Source: Malaciobacter halophilus
Lineage (GTDB): Bacteria; Campylobacterota; Campylobacteria; Campylobacterales; Arcobacteraceae
NCBI RefSeq assembly: GCF_002837275.1
Contig: NZ_NXIF01000027.1
Location: 62,001 to 126,000 of the forward strand
Length of the DNA stretch: 64,000 nucleotides
Direction: 5' to 3'
Numbering within the stretch: position 1 is the first letter of the stretch; the number at the start of each line of letters is the position of its first letter. The translations under genes were made by a program, and so were the position numbers. Below, piece by piece: positions 45,683-55,339 of this stretch. The notes beneath the pieces were generated by a model, which had not been told where the DNA came from, searched no databases, and was given only the letters and a program-made list of their open reading frames with translations.

Positions 45683-46647
45683 TGAATAAAACAACAATTA
45701 TAGCAACACTATTTATTGCCATAATGGCAGTTTTCCCGTTTTTAGTTGATTCAGCTTGGTTAACTATTGGAATTACATTTTTAGTTTTCTCAGTTGTAGC
45801 TTTTTCTCAAGATATTATTTTGGGACGAGCAGGTGTTTTTAATATGGGGCATGCAATCTTTTTTGGTATTGGTGCTTATTCAACTGCTATATTAAATGTA
45901 CATTTTGGTTTAGAGATTATTGAAACTCTACCTTTTGCAATAATCTTTCCTGTAATTATTGCTATTTTATTAGCTGGACCTATTATTCATTTAAGAGGTG
46001 ATTATTTACTTGTTGCAACAATTGGATTTAATATTATTTTTGAACAAGTATTATCAAATGATCCTTTTGGTTTAACAGGTGGGCCTAATGGTATTTTTGG
46101 GATTGATGTTGTAAGAGTTTTTGGATATGAACTTTGGTCACAAACAGCAATATATTATATTGCATTTTCTTTATTGATTATTACACTTTTAATAATTAGA
46201 AATCTTGATAATTCAAAATATGGTAGAGCACTTTATTATATTAATAAAGATGAAATCGCAGCTAAGTCTATGGGTATAAATGTATCTTACTATAAACTTT
46301 TTGCTTTTGCTCTAGGAGCTGCAATTGCAGGGGCTGCTGGTTCAGTATTTGCGATTCAATATTCAGCTGTATCTCCTGAATCTTTTAATTTTATGCAATC
46401 AGTAATGTTTTTTGCTATTGTACTTGTTGGTGGTTCTGCTTCACTTCCTGGTGTAATTATTGGTACATTTGTTATGTTTGTACTTCCTGAACTATTTACA
46501 GAGTTTAAAGAGTCAAGATATTTAATATTTGGTGCTGCAATGATTTTAACAATGATTTTAAGACCAAATGGAGTTTGGCCTGCAACTTTTGGAAATATCC
46601 CAAACTATTTAAAAAGAAAAGCAGCTAAACTAAAAGGAGAAAAGTGA
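45682..46647 (+). CDS. livM: Branched-chain amino acid ABC permease LivM
   Basis: Second permease of the liv importer. LivM features are visible: GRAGVFNMGHAIFFGIGAYS (about 50-69), PIIHLRGDYLLVATIGFN, GGPNGIFGI, the ATPase contact AAKSMGINVSYYKL and the end MILRPNGVWPATFG. Its 321-aa length is normal. It overlaps livH by 1 bp and livG by 1 bp. Confidence 0.95.
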   Translation: MNKTTIIATLFIAIMAVFPFLVDSAWLTIGITFLVFSVVAFSQDIILGRAGVFNMGHAIFFGIGAYSTAILNVHFGLEIIETLPFAIIFPVIIAILLAGPIIHLRGDYLLVATIGFNIIFEQVLSNDPFGLTGGPNGIFGIDVVRVFGYELWSQTAIYYIAFSLLIITLLIIRNLDNSKYGRALYYINKDEIAAKSMGINVSYYKLFAFALGAAIAGAAGSVFAIQYSAVSPESFNFMQSVMFFAIVLVGGSASLPGVIIGTFVMFVLPELFTEFKESRYLIFGAAMILTMILRPNGVWPATFGNIPNYLKRKAAKLKGEK

Positions 46648-47426
46648 TGAAATATGTATTAGAGATTGAAAATGTTTCAAAGCTGTTCTTTGGATTAGTT
46701 GCTATTGATAATTTGACAATAAAAGTTAAACCAGGACAAATTTATGGAATTATTGGACCAAATGGAGCTGGTAAAACAACACTATTTAATTGTGTTACTG
46801 GGATTTACAAACCAGAAAAAGGAACAATAAAATATAAAGGCGAAGATATTACAGGAATGTCTTCTTATAAAATTGCACAAAAGGGTGTATTAAGAACTTT
46901 CCAAAATATTAGACTTTTTAAAGAGATGAGTGTTGCAGAAAATATTATGGCAGGTTGCCATACAAAATCTAAACAAAAATGGTATCACTCTATTATTCAT
47001 ACTCCTTTTTATAAAAAAGATAATGAAGCTAGTTGGAAGACAGTTGAAGAATTAATGGAGTTTTTTAATCTTACTAAGTTTGCATTAACTCCCGTAGGAG
47101 ATTTATCATATGGGAATCAAAGAAAAGTAGAAATGGCAAGAGCATTAGCTGCTAAACCTGAGCTTTTGATATTAGATGAGCCAGCTGCTGGCTTAAATGA
47201 GAATGAAACAATTGAACTTACAAATATAATCTTAAAAATCAAGGAAATGGGACTTGGGATTATGATGATTGAACATGATATGGATATGGTTATGAAATTA
47301 ACAGATTATATAACTGTAATTAATTTTGGAAAAGAGATTTCTCAAGGTATTCCAAGTTTTGTTCAAGATGACCCAAGAGTAATTGAAGCATATATTGGAA
47401 GTGATGATGATGAGGATGAAGAGTAA
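46647..47426 (+). CDS. livG: Branched-chain amino acid ABC ATPase LivG
   Basis: First ATPase of the liv importer. The ATG at 46647 overlaps the livM stop and is preceded by AAGGAG; an in-frame GTG three bases upstream is less likely. Walker A is GPNGAGKTT (about 37-45), then LRTFQNIRLFKEMSV (about 85-99), LSYGNQRKVEMARALA and LLILDEPAAGLNENE, all typical of LivG. The C-terminus is acidic (GSDDDEDEE). It overlaps livF by 1 bp. Confidence 0.94.
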   Translation: MKYVLEIENVSKLFFGLVAIDNLTIKVKPGQIYGIIGPNGAGKTTLFNCVTGIYKPEKGTIKYKGEDITGMSSYKIAQKGVLRTFQNIRLFKEMSVAENIMAGCHTKSKQKWYHSIIHTPFYKKDNEASWKTVEELMEFFNLTKFALTPVGDLSYGNQRKVEMARALAAKPELLILDEPAAGLNENETIELTNIILKIKEMGLGIMMIEHDMDMVMKLTDYITVINFGKEISQGIPSFVQDDPRVIEAYIGSDDDEDEE

Positions 47427-48145
47427 TGCAAACTGAAATTTTATTAGATGTAAGAGATTTACATGTAAGTTACGGAGCTATTGCTGCAATCAAAGGAATT
47501 TCTTTGAAAGTTCATAAAGGTGAGGTTGTTACAATTCTTGGAGCAAATGGTGCAGGTAAAACAACAACTTTAAAAACTATTTCTGGATTATTAAAATCAA
47601 AATCAGGAAATATTATATTTGATAAAAATGATATTACAAATACACCTGCACATGATATTGTAAGTTTAGGGATGTCTCACTCTCCTGAAGGAAGAAGAGT
47701 TTTTGGGACTTTAACTGTTGAAGAAAATCTCATGATGGGTGCATATACTTTAAAAGACCATGATAAGGAGACTTTGGAGTGGATTTATGATATTTTACCA
47801 AGATTAAAAGAGAGAAGAAAACAACTTGCAGGAACTTTAAGTGGAGGTGAGCAACAAATGCTTGCAATTGGTAGAGCTATTATGAGTAAACCCAAACTTC
47901 TTATATTAGATGAACCAAGTTTAGGTCTTGCTCCAATTTTAGTAAAAGCTATTTTTAAAGCAGTAAAAGAGATTGCTCAAAGTGGCGTAACAGTACTAAT
48001 TGTTGAACAAAATGCAAAAGCTGCATTGAAATTAGCAAATAGAGGTTATGTTCTTGAAGTTGGAAAGATTACCCATGAAGGTACATCACAAGAGTTATTA
48101 AGCTCAGAAGCAATTCAAGAAGCATATTTAGGTAAAAAACACTAA
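47426..48145 (+). CDS. livF: Branched-chain amino acid ABC ATPase LivF
   Basis: Second ATPase of the liv importer, 239 aa. Walker A is GANGAGKTT (about 38-46), followed by SHSPEGRRVFGTLTVEENL (about 84-102), the signature LSGGEQQMLAIGRA (about 138-151), LLILDEPSLGLAPILV and VEQNAKAALKLANRGYVLE. It is the last gene of livKHMGF. No simple terminator follows; instead a folded element lies before putA. Confidence 0.95.
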   Translation: MQTEILLDVRDLHVSYGAIAAIKGISLKVHKGEVVTILGANGAGKTTTLKTISGLLKSKSGNIIFDKNDITNTPAHDIVSLGMSHSPEGRRVFGTLTVEENLMMGAYTLKDHDKETLEWIYDILPRLKERRKQLAGTLSGGEQQMLAIGRAIMSKPKLLILDEPSLGLAPILVKAIFKAVKEIAQSGVTVLIVEQNAKAALKLANRGYVLEVGKITHEGTSQELLSSEAIQEAYLGKKH

Positions 48146-48150
48146 AGTTA

Positions 48151-48222
48151 TAAGTAGCAAGAGGGGCATACTTGGCGGTTGCTCCCCTCTGACACAGAAA
48201 ATTGTGCGTGTTAAGCTACTTA
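48151..48222 (+). ncRNA. Compact folded intergenic element between livF and putA
   Basis: Unlike the surrounding AT-rich DNA, this 72-nt segment is GC-rich and foldable. TAAGTAGC (48151-48158) pairs perfectly with GCTACTTA (48215-48222), enclosing two arms. These are AGAGGGG/CCCCTCT (48160-48166 with 48184-48190, 17-base loop) and CACA/TGTG (48193-48196 with 48203-48206). The CACA arm can also pair in another register, GACAC with GTGTT. No T-run follows, so it is not a simple terminator. Options are a riboswitch-like leader of putA, an RNA-processing element, or a short mobile repeat with 8-bp ends. It matches no riboswitch consensus I know. Confidence 0.5.
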
Positions 48223-48260
48223 AAATTTATTTAAAACTCAATTAATTTTAAGGATATAGT

Positions 48261-51200
48261 ATGAAAAATGAACAAGAATTAATACAAAAAGCTGTAAATC
48301 TTGCGGAAAAATGGCAAAATAGAGCAACTGAACTTGTAAATGATTGGGATAAACAGTTCTCTATAAAAATGAAAAAAATGCTTGCACACCCAGAGGATAA
48401 AGCACTTTTAATAGAGTTAATGGATCAATGTTTTAGAACAAACTCTAATAAAAGAGTAGCAGACCAAATTATCTTTTTGCTTGAAAAACATGGAATGGCA
48501 CATTTTTTTACTACTAAAGATAAAACACTTTTATGGCTTTTTCAAAACTTTGGTAAATATTTACCAGATTTATCAGTTCCTTTATTTGTTAATCAAATTA
48601 GAGAAGATACAAAAACAGTTGTAATTAAAGGTGAAGATGAGCCTTTTAATGAACACTTAGAAAAAAGAAAAAAAGAGGGAACTAGAATCAATATTAATCT
48701 TATTGGTGAAGTTGTTCTTGGTGAAGATGAAGCAGAAGAGAGAATTCAAAAATATTTAAAAGCTTTAGAAAATCCAAATATTGATTATATTTCTATTAAA
48801 ATATCTACAATATATTCACAAATAAATTCAATGGATTTTGAAGCAACAGTTTCAACTTTAGTTAATAAACTAACAAGAATTTATGAGCAAGCAAAAAAGT
48901 ACCCATATATTGCCCCAGATGGTACAAAAACAAATAAGTTTATAAACTTAGATATGGAAGAGTATAAAGATTTAACAATTACTGTAGAAGTATTTAAAAG
49001 AACACTCTCTTTGCCTCAATTTAAAGATTTTTATGCAGGAATAGTTCTTCAAGCTTATATCCCAGATTCATTTTTAGTTCAAAAAGATTTATGCCAATGG
49101 GCTAAACAAAGAGTAAATGAGGGCGGAAGTCCTATTAAATTTAGATTAGTAAAAGGTGCTAATATGGAGATGGAAGAGACAGAAGCATCTCAAAAGCACT
49201 GGCAAATGGTAACTTATACAAATAAAAGTCATAGTGATGCAAACTATAAAAGAATGGTAAAGTATGCACTTGATAAAGATAATGCTACTTATATGCATGT
49301 AGGAACAGCTTCTCATAATCTATTTGAGTTAGCATTTGCAACAGTTTTAGCTGAACATAATGCAACTACAAAGTTTCATACTTTAGAGATGTTAGAAGGA
49401 ATGAGCGAATCAGCAAGACTAGCAATCAATGAAATTTCAAAAGATGTAATCTTATATGCACCAACTGCTGCAAGAGAACAGTTTACAAATGCTATTGCAT
49501 ATTTAGTTAGAAGATTAGATGAGAATACTGGGCCAAATAACTTTATTAGATACTCTTTTGGATTAAAAGTTGGAACAAAAGATTGGAATGACCAAAAAGC
49601 ACTATTTATAAAATCTTTTGCTTTAGAAGATGAAGCTTTTATTGGAAGTTTTAGAACTCAAAATAGATTAACAGAAAAATGGGATACTTTTAATAACTCT
49701 TCATATGATACAAATGAGTATCATGCTGAAGCAGACACGGACTTTATATTATCTCAAAATCAAAAGTGGGCAAGACAAATTGTTAAAAAATGGCAATTTA
49801 CAAAAGATACTACACATGAAACTAAACCAATAGTTGTAGCAGGAAAAGAGATTGTAACTGGAAGAAAAGTTTACAAAGCATTAGATAAATCACAGTTAAA
49901 AGATGAAGTTTTAGCTGGTAAGTTTGCAATGGCCAATGAAGATGATTTGAAAAGAGCTGTTGAAACTGCTAAAGCTGATGTTGATGGTTGGAGAGCTAAA
50001 ACATATGAACAAAGACATGCTATTTTAAAACAAGCAGCAATTAAAGTAAGGGAAAGAAGAGGTGACTTAATAGGTATAGCAGCTGCAGAAGTTGGTAAAG
50101 TATTTACGGAAACTGATGTAGAAGTTAGTGAAGCTGTTGATTTTATCGAGTTTTATTCTCATTCATCAAGATATTTTGAGAAATATACAAACTTACAATT
50201 TAAAGGAAAAGGTGTAGGTGTGGTTATTCCTCCTTGGAATTTCCCTGTTGCAATTCCTTTAGGAGGAGTAGCAGCTACTTTAGCAGCTGGAAATACAGTA
50301 ATTATTAAACCTGCAACAGTTGCAGCACTTACAGCATATGAAATGTGCAAATGTTTTTGGGATGCTGGAATATCAAAAAATGTGTTACAGTTTGTGCCTT
50401 GTCCTGGAGTATTAGCAGGTGAGCATTTAGTTGCAAATGAAGATGTTGATTATGTGATTTTAACAGGTGGAGAAGATACAGCAGCATCAATGCTTGAAAC
50501 AAGACCTAATCTATTTTTAACTGCTGAAACAGGTGGAAAAGATGCAACTATTGTTACAAATATGGCAGATAGAGATCAAGCAATCAAAAATATTTGTCAA
50601 AGTGCTTTTGGTAACTCTGGTCAAAAATGTAGTGCAACTTCACTTCTTGTTTTGGAAGAAGAGGTTTATAATGATGAAAGCTTTAAAAAGGCACTTGTTG
50701 ACGCTGCTAAGTCTATGAGTGTTGGTTCTGTTTGGAATTTAAAAAATAGAATAGGTACTTTAGCAAATAGTGTGTCTGGAAAATTGAAAGAAGCGATTGA
50801 AAATCTTGAAGAAGGTGAAGAGTGGGCATTAGCACCATCTTTTGCACAAGACAATGAATATATGTTAAAACCATCAATAAAATGGAATGTAAAAGAAGGA
50901 AGTTTTATTCATATGAATGAACTTTTTGGACCAGTACTTGCTGTTATGAAAGCAAGAAATTTAAAGCATGCAGTAGATATTGTAAATGCAACAGGTTACG
51001 GACTTACTTCTGGTATTGAATCTTTAGATGAAAGAGAAGTTAATTATTGGAAAGAGCATATAAAAGCTGGTAATTTATATGTAAACAGAGGAACAACAGG
51101 AGCGATTGTTTTAAGACAACCTTTTGGAGGAATGGGCAAATCTGCAATTGGTGCAGGAAGAAAAGTTGGTATTTACAACTATATAACACAATTTGTTGAT

Positions 51201-51842
51201 TTTGAAGAAGTAGCAAAACCAGAGATAACAAAAAGTTTTCATACTGATTTAAGTAGATTTATTAGTCATTGTAAAGATAAGTATATAAATGACAAAGAAG
51301 ATTTTGAAAAACTTGAAGTTGCATTGCAATCTTATTATTATAATTTAAATACAGAGTTTAATAAACAAAAAGATTATTTTAAAGTAAGAGGAGAAGATAA
51401 TCATTTTAGATATATACCTTTAAATAGAGTAATTATTAGAGTTAGTGATGATGATACTTTATTTGAAGTAGTTAGTAGAGTTTTAGCTGCAAGAGTATCT
51501 AAAGTTCATTTTACTGTATCAATTAATAATAATGATAAAGTAGAAGAGTTTTTTAAAGAAGCTACTATTTTATTTTCATCAAAAGATAGATTAGTAAAAC
51601 ATACAGATGAGAAACTTGCAAATGTAATAGGAAGTTATGAAAGGGTAATTTATTCTGACATATCAAAAGTTCCTGATACTATTTTTAAAGCAGCCAGTAA
51701 GCATCTTGGGACATTTATTGTTAGAATGAAACCTATGATGGAAGGAAGATTAGAGCTTCTAAATTATTTTAAAGAACAAAGTATTTCTCATTCATACCAT
51801 AGATATGGAAATATTGGGGCAAGAGAGTATAGTAAAAAGTAA
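48261..51842 (+). CDS. putA: Bifunctional proline dehydrogenase / glutamate semialdehyde dehydrogenase
   Basis: PutA oxidises proline to glutamate in two steps, feeding electrons to the quinone pool and NAD. The 1193-aa protein has the proline dehydrogenase barrel (about 90-480, with FRLVKGANMEMEE and FGLKVGTKDWN). The aldehyde dehydrogenase domain (about 530-1000) has PPWNFPVAIPLGGVAATLAA, ETGGKDATIV with the general base Glu, and SGQKCSATS with the catalytic Cys. A C-terminal extension follows. There is no N-terminal RHH repressor domain as in E. coli PutA. AAGGA precedes the ATG, and a strong terminator overlaps the stop. Confidence 0.96.
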   Translation: MKNEQELIQKAVNLAEKWQNRATELVNDWDKQFSIKMKKMLAHPEDKALLIELMDQCFRTNSNKRVADQIIFLLEKHGMAHFFTTKDKTLLWLFQNFGKYLPDLSVPLFVNQIREDTKTVVIKGEDEPFNEHLEKRKKEGTRININLIGEVVLGEDEAEERIQKYLKALENPNIDYISIKISTIYSQINSMDFEATVSTLVNKLTRIYEQAKKYPYIAPDGTKTNKFINLDMEEYKDLTITVEVFKRTLSLPQFKDFYAGIVLQAYIPDSFLVQKDLCQWAKQRVNEGGSPIKFRLVKGANMEMEETEASQKHWQMVTYTNKSHSDANYKRMVKYALDKDNATYMHVGTASHNLFELAFATVLAEHNATTKFHTLEMLEGMSESARLAINEISKDVILYAPTAAREQFTNAIAYLVRRLDENTGPNNFIRYSFGLKVGTKDWNDQKALFIKSFALEDEAFIGSFRTQNRLTEKWDTFNNSSYDTNEYHAEADTDFILSQNQKWARQIVKKWQFTKDTTHETKPIVVAGKEIVTGRKVYKALDKSQLKDEVLAGKFAMANEDDLKRAVETAKADVDGWRAKTYEQRHAILKQAAIKVRERRGDLIGIAAAEVGKVFTETDVEVSEAVDFIEFYSHSSRYFEKYTNLQFKGKGVGVVIPPWNFPVAIPLGGVAATLAAGNTVIIKPATVAALTAYEMCKCFWDAGISKNVLQFVPCPGVLAGEHLVANEDVDYVILTGGEDTAASMLETRPNLFLTAETGGKDATIVTNMADRDQAIKNICQSAFGNSGQKCSATSLLVLEEEVYNDESFKKALVDAAKSMSVGSVWNLKNRIGTLANSVSGKLKEAIENLEEGEEWALAPSFAQDNEYMLKPSIKWNVKEGSFIHMNELFGPVLAVMKARNLKHAVDIVNATGYGLTSGIESLDEREVNYWKEHIKAGNLYVNRGTTGAIVLRQPFGGMGKSAIGAGRKVGIYNYITQFVDFEEVAKPEITKSFHTDLSRFISHCKDKYINDKEDFEKLEVALQSYYYNLNTEFNKQKDYFKVRGEDNHFRYIPLNRVIIRVSDDDTLFEVVSRVLAARVSKVHFTVSINNNDKVEEFFKEATILFSSKDRLVKHTDEKLANVIGSYERVIYSDISKVPDTIFKAASKHLGTFIVRMKPMMEGRLELLNYFKEQSISHSYHRYGNIGAREYSKK

Positions 51843-51861
51843 GAGAAATCTCTTACTTTTT
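51834..51861. terminator. Bidirectional terminator between putA and the ATP-grasp gene
   Basis: AAAAAGTAAGAG and CTCTTACTTTTT form a perfect 12-bp stem with a 4-base loop. The T/A runs at both ends let it work for both convergent genes. Confidence 0.8.
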
Positions 51862-52834
51862 AAAAATTAGTTTGTGAAAAGTGTACTCTTTTTTTTGGAT
51901 CAGTTTCTATATATTTTACTTCATCTATTTTTTTAAATCTTGTTTGAGCACCTATACCATTTGCAATTTGTATAGCTAAGCCTGGTCTTGCATTTAGCTC
52001 TAATACTAAAGGACCTTTATCTTTATCAATTACAATATCAGCTCCTAAGTAGCCCATATTTGTCATATCAAAACATCTTGATGCAAGAATTAAAATATCA
52101 TTCCAAAAAGGAATTTTTAACTCTTTTAGAGGTTTTTTTGTATCTGGATGAATATACACAGGTCTATCAAATTGAACTGCATTTAATGCCTTTCCTGTTT
52201 TTATATCTATACCAACTCCAACAGCACCTTGATGAAGATTCGCTTTTCCATCACTATTTGAAGTGGATAACCTCATCATTGCAAGGGCAGGGTAGCCTTT
52301 ATATACAACAACCCTAACATCAGGAACACCTTCATAACTAAATTCATCAAAAGCACTATCAAAATTGACTAATTTTTCAAAAATTGCAACATCATTTCTT
52401 CCTCCAAGAGAGTATAAGCCACTTAAAATATTTGAAATATGTCTTTTTATATCTGAATACTCAAGTTCAACACCATTTGGTTTGATAAATTTATCACCAA
52501 CAGTTTTTACAATTACAAGGATACCTTTCCCTCCACTTCCTTGTGCTGGTTTAATAACAAAACCATTTTCATTTTTAATATAATGTTTAAAGTTATTAAT
52601 CTGAACTTGATACTCTATAAATCCTAAAAGTTCAGGAACAGCAATATTATGTTTTTGTGCAATTTGTTTTGTTTTTAGTTTATTATCAACTAAGGGAAAG
52701 TTTTTTCTTTCATTTAAATTTCCTATATAGTTGATATTTCTATTATTCATACCTAAAATACCTAGTTTTTTTAGTTTAAAAGGATTTGCAAAAAACATAT
52801 TAATCAACCATTGATTTAAATCTATAAAGCTCAC
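51860..52834 (-). CDS. ATP-grasp amino acid ligase (RimK/alpha-L-glutamate ligase-like)
   Basis: A 324-aa ATP-grasp enzyme expected to form a peptide or amide bond. ATP-binding segments include FVIKPAQGSGGKGILVIVK (about 92-110) and the metal-binding end YLGADIVIDKDKGPLVLELNARPGLAIQ (written here only in part by name). Residues Asp, Glu and Asn of LELNARPG are the expected Mg ligands. It follows the 7TM-transglutaminase gene with a 35-bp overlap and the retropepsin gene, a trio known from comparative genomics of amidoligase systems. The substrate is unknown. Confidence 0.85.
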   Translation of the reverse strand: MSFIDLNQWLINMFFANPFKLKKLGILGMNNRNINYIGNLNERKNFPLVDNKLKTKQIAQKHNIAVPELLGFIEYQVQINNFKHYIKNENGFVIKPAQGSGGKGILVIVKTVGDKFIKPNGVELEYSDIKRHISNILSGLYSLGGRNDVAIFEKLVNFDSAFDEFSYEGVPDVRVVVYKGYPALAMMRLSTSNSDGKANLHQGAVGVGIDIKTGKALNAVQFDRPVYIHPDTKKPLKELKIPFWNDILILASRCFDMTNMGYLGADIVIDKDKGPLVLELNARPGLAIQIANGIGAQTRFKKIDEVKYIETDPKKRVHFSQTNF

Positions 52835-54332
52835 TTAATCTATATCCACTATATCTTCCAAGAAGTATAATTAATCCAAGAACTGCTAATAATACTTCAG
52901 GAAAATTAAATGTTATAAAACTAAGTACACTATTTGTCATGGCAAAAAATGCTAAAATCGATACAAGTAAAGAACCACTTCCTTGTAAAATTACCTCTTT
53001 AGGTCCATCTTCTTCCCAAATAATTGACATTCTTTCTATTGTCCATGCTAAGATGATAATAGGAAAGAATGTAATACTTGTTGCATATTGTAATCCAAGT
53101 TTTTGTGATAAAATAGCAACAAATGCCATAATTCCAACAACAACAATTAATACAGCAGATATTCTAGCTACTAATAAAAGATTTAAATAGGATAAGTATG
53201 ACCTCACAATAAGTCCAATTGTAACTACTAAAATAAACATTAAAATACCTGGAAGAAGTTGAGTTTCAATAAAGGCCATTGATAATAAAATTGGCATAAA
53301 TGTACCTGATGTTTTAATTCCCACAAAAACTCTCATTATTACAACTACAAGAGCTCCTAGTGGAACTAATAATAGTAGTTTAAAGGTATTTTGGGCTTCA
53401 TTTGGTAAAACAAATAAAGAAAAATCAAGTAGTGTATTTTGATTTTTTATATCTTTAGATAAAGCCGCACTTCTTGCAGGAACAATACTTTTAGTTACAG
53501 AAAATCTTACACTTGAGTTTCTAACTCCTTCTGCATCAAGTAAGTATTGAGAACCTCTTTGCCAAATAAAAATATCGTTATTATTTGAAACTTGTCCTTT
53601 GTTTATATCAAATAAATACCATTTGTCTTTATATAAAACTTCAAGCATAGGAGTTAATTCGATATTTCTTTGTCTATCTTTTAAATACAAAGCTCCAATA
53701 GTTCTTACTTTATAGCCCATCTTATCTAATAATTGAACTAAAGTATCTCTTTTTTGTTTGCTTGATTTCATAAAGTTATTTTTTATCATTATTGTGGCTT
53801 GAGAAGCCTCTTTTTTATTAAATTCATCTATTAAAAGTGCAGTAAAACTTAAACTATTTGCACTTTTTTGATAAATATTATTTAATAAAGATGTTGCTGC
53901 TTGTACAAAAGCAGTAGGCACTTCTTTTCTAATAATATCTTGTTCTATTATTTCAGTTTTTTCTGCTTTGAAGTATTTATCTTTTATGGCATCAATTGAG
54001 TAATATAATACTTGTTTACCTTCTACTTCTCTTTTTGTCCAATTTCCTTTTTTTACTCCATTAATATAGCTATTTGCATAACCAAAGTTTGAAGAACTTG
54101 ACTCTTCGTTAATAATTATTAAACCGTCTTGTTTTGATGGGAGAGCCATTGAGATGGATGCACTTTGATTTTTTCTCCCTGTGAAACTAATTTTTGCTTC
54201 AATATTCCATATATTAACTGTTTCATCTTGAACTAAAGGAAAACTTAAGAATTTAACTTTATATGTCATAAGTGCAACAGAAGCAATTATAAGTAATAAA
54301 GAGAATATTACAATATTATTTTTTAATTTCAT
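52800..54332 (-). CDS. Inactive-transglutaminase protein fused to seven-helix membrane domain
   Basis: A 510-aa protein. An N-terminal helix (about 8-26) anchors a periplasmic domain (about 30-290) with a transglutaminase-like fold. The Cys of active transglutaminases seems absent; the region around TRDTLVQLLDKMGYKVRTIG-like sequence has no Cys-His-Asp set. About seven membrane helices follow (about 310-500), including GVMRVFVGIKTSGTF-like and TFFPIIILAWTIERMSIIWEE segments. It overlaps both neighbours and belongs to the ATP-grasp/retropepsin trio. A membrane scaffold or sensor role is inferred. Confidence 0.8.
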   Translation of the reverse strand: MKLKNNIVIFSLLLIIASVALMTYKVKFLSFPLVQDETVNIWNIEAKISFTGRKNQSASISMALPSKQDGLIIINEESSSSNFGYANSYINGVKKGNWTKREVEGKQVLYYSIDAIKDKYFKAEKTEIIEQDIIRKEVPTAFVQAATSLLNNIYQKSANSLSFTALLIDEFNKKEASQATIMIKNNFMKSSKQKRDTLVQLLDKMGYKVRTIGALYLKDRQRNIELTPMLEVLYKDKWYLFDINKGQVSNNNDIFIWQRGSQYLLDAEGVRNSSVRFSVTKSIVPARSAALSKDIKNQNTLLDFSLFVLPNEAQNTFKLLLLVPLGALVVVIMRVFVGIKTSGTFMPILLSMAFIETQLLPGILMFILVVTIGLIVRSYLSYLNLLLVARISAVLIVVVGIMAFVAILSQKLGLQYATSITFFPIIILAWTIERMSIIWEEDGPKEVILQGSGSLLVSILAFFAMTNSVLSFITFNFPEVLLAVLGLIILLGRYSGYRLSELYRFKSMVD

Positions 54333-55044
54333 TTTTGCTCTTTTTTGGTTTTGTTATATACTCTTTAGATACATCAACTAAAAAAAGTCCATATAAATAG
54401 TTTTTTCCAATTAGTACCGGATATGTAAACTTGCTTCTATTAGTTAAAGATACATCAATTAATTGGCTTACATTTGCAAGATTTAATTTCATTCTTACTA
54501 CATATCTTTTTTGGTTTTTAGCACCATGTCTTTTTATCTTTACAATTCTATGTAAAGGAAGAGTTTTATTTATAAGTTTTCCATCTTTATCTTCTAAATC
54601 AAATTTTATCCACTTATTTCCATCTCTTTCAAACTCTTTTATGTTTAAAGCATGAATAGAAGTAGTTGTTGCTCCTGTGTCTATTTTTGCTTTTAAAGTA
54701 ATATCTGAAGAAGGTATATAAACATTTTCAGATGTTCCTACTACAATCATTGAATCTTTTATAGCTGGTTTTTTGATAATGATTTTTTTAACAATTTGTT
54801 TTATTATTTTTGGTTGGGGTTCTTGTTTTTTGTCTTTTTTTTCAATTTGTTCATTTTTTTCGATTTTCTTATCAAGATTTAAATCAGTTTTTGTAGCTTT
54901 TTCTTCTTTTTTAATCTTTTTTTGGTACTCTTTTTTGTTATTATTAGAGTCTTCTATATTTTTTTTGGGTATATTAGTAGTAGCACAACCACTAATAAAG
55001 GCACATATAGTAAGTGCTGTTATGGTTTTAAGATAACTGTTCAT
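54316..55044 (-). CDS. Retropepsin-like aspartic protease (RimB/'ATP-dependent zinc protease' family), lipoprotein
   Basis: A 242-aa protein with a lipoprotein signal (TICAFISGCATT, Cys about 19). A Lys/Glu-rich spacer (about 25-95) precedes the protease-like domain. That domain has KIDTGATTTSIHA (about 123-135), the DTGA motif of single-domain aspartic proteases, then RFVV-like strands and YPVLIGKNYL (about 213). Database names call the family zinc protease, but the motif is that of retropepsins. It is the first gene of the trio with the 7TM protein and the ATP-grasp ligase and may trim the ligase product. Confidence 0.82.
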   Translation of the reverse strand: MNSYLKTITALTICAFISGCATTNIPKKNIEDSNNNKKEYQKKIKKEEKATKTDLNLDKKIEKNEQIEKKDKKQEPQPKIIKQIVKKIIIKKPAIKDSMIVVGTSENVYIPSSDITLKAKIDTGATTTSIHALNIKEFERDGNKWIKFDLEDKDGKLINKTLPLHRIVKIKRHGAKNQKRYVVRMKLNLANVSQLIDVSLTNRSKFTYPVLIGKNYLYGLFLVDVSKEYITKPKKSKNEIKK

Positions 55045-55137
55045 TTATCTACCTTATAAATTAGTATATTTTAAGAATGAAATTATAATATTTTTATCTA
55101 AAATTGCAGTAAATTGAAGAAATATTAATATTGATAA

Positions 55138-55156
55138 AAAGAGTTTAACTCTCTTT
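55138..55156 (-). terminator. Terminator of the 64-aa gene
   Basis: AAAGAG and CTCTTT pair across a 7-base loop at the end of the 64-aa gene, followed on the minus strand by TTTTT. Confidence 0.55.
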
Positions 55157-55339
55157 ACCATACTTTAAAAACTTTATTTGTTCTAAAAGCATATTACCAA
55201 AGCCCATTGGTAAATTTGGATTTTGATTTTGCACAGTTTCTATTAGAGTTTGTATCTGTTCCTCTGTCATATTTTGTGCATAAGGCATAATTGTCTCTTT
55301 TATTTTGTCAATAAACTCTTGTTCTTCTTCTTTTGTCAT
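55145..55339 (-). CDS. Hypothetical 64-aa soluble protein
   Basis: A small acidic helical protein. The start MTKEEEQEFIDKIKETI and the repeat-like MTEEQIQTLIETVQNQNPN suggest two helices, ending GFGNMLLEQIKFLKYGKES. No family was recognised. It has its own terminator. It lies upstream of the retropepsin trio on the same strand with 100 bp between, so co-transcription is unlikely given the hairpin. Confidence 0.6.
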   Translation of the reverse strand: MTKEEEQEFIDKIKETIMPYAQNMTEEQIQTLIETVQNQNPNLPMGFGNMLLEQIKFLKYGKES

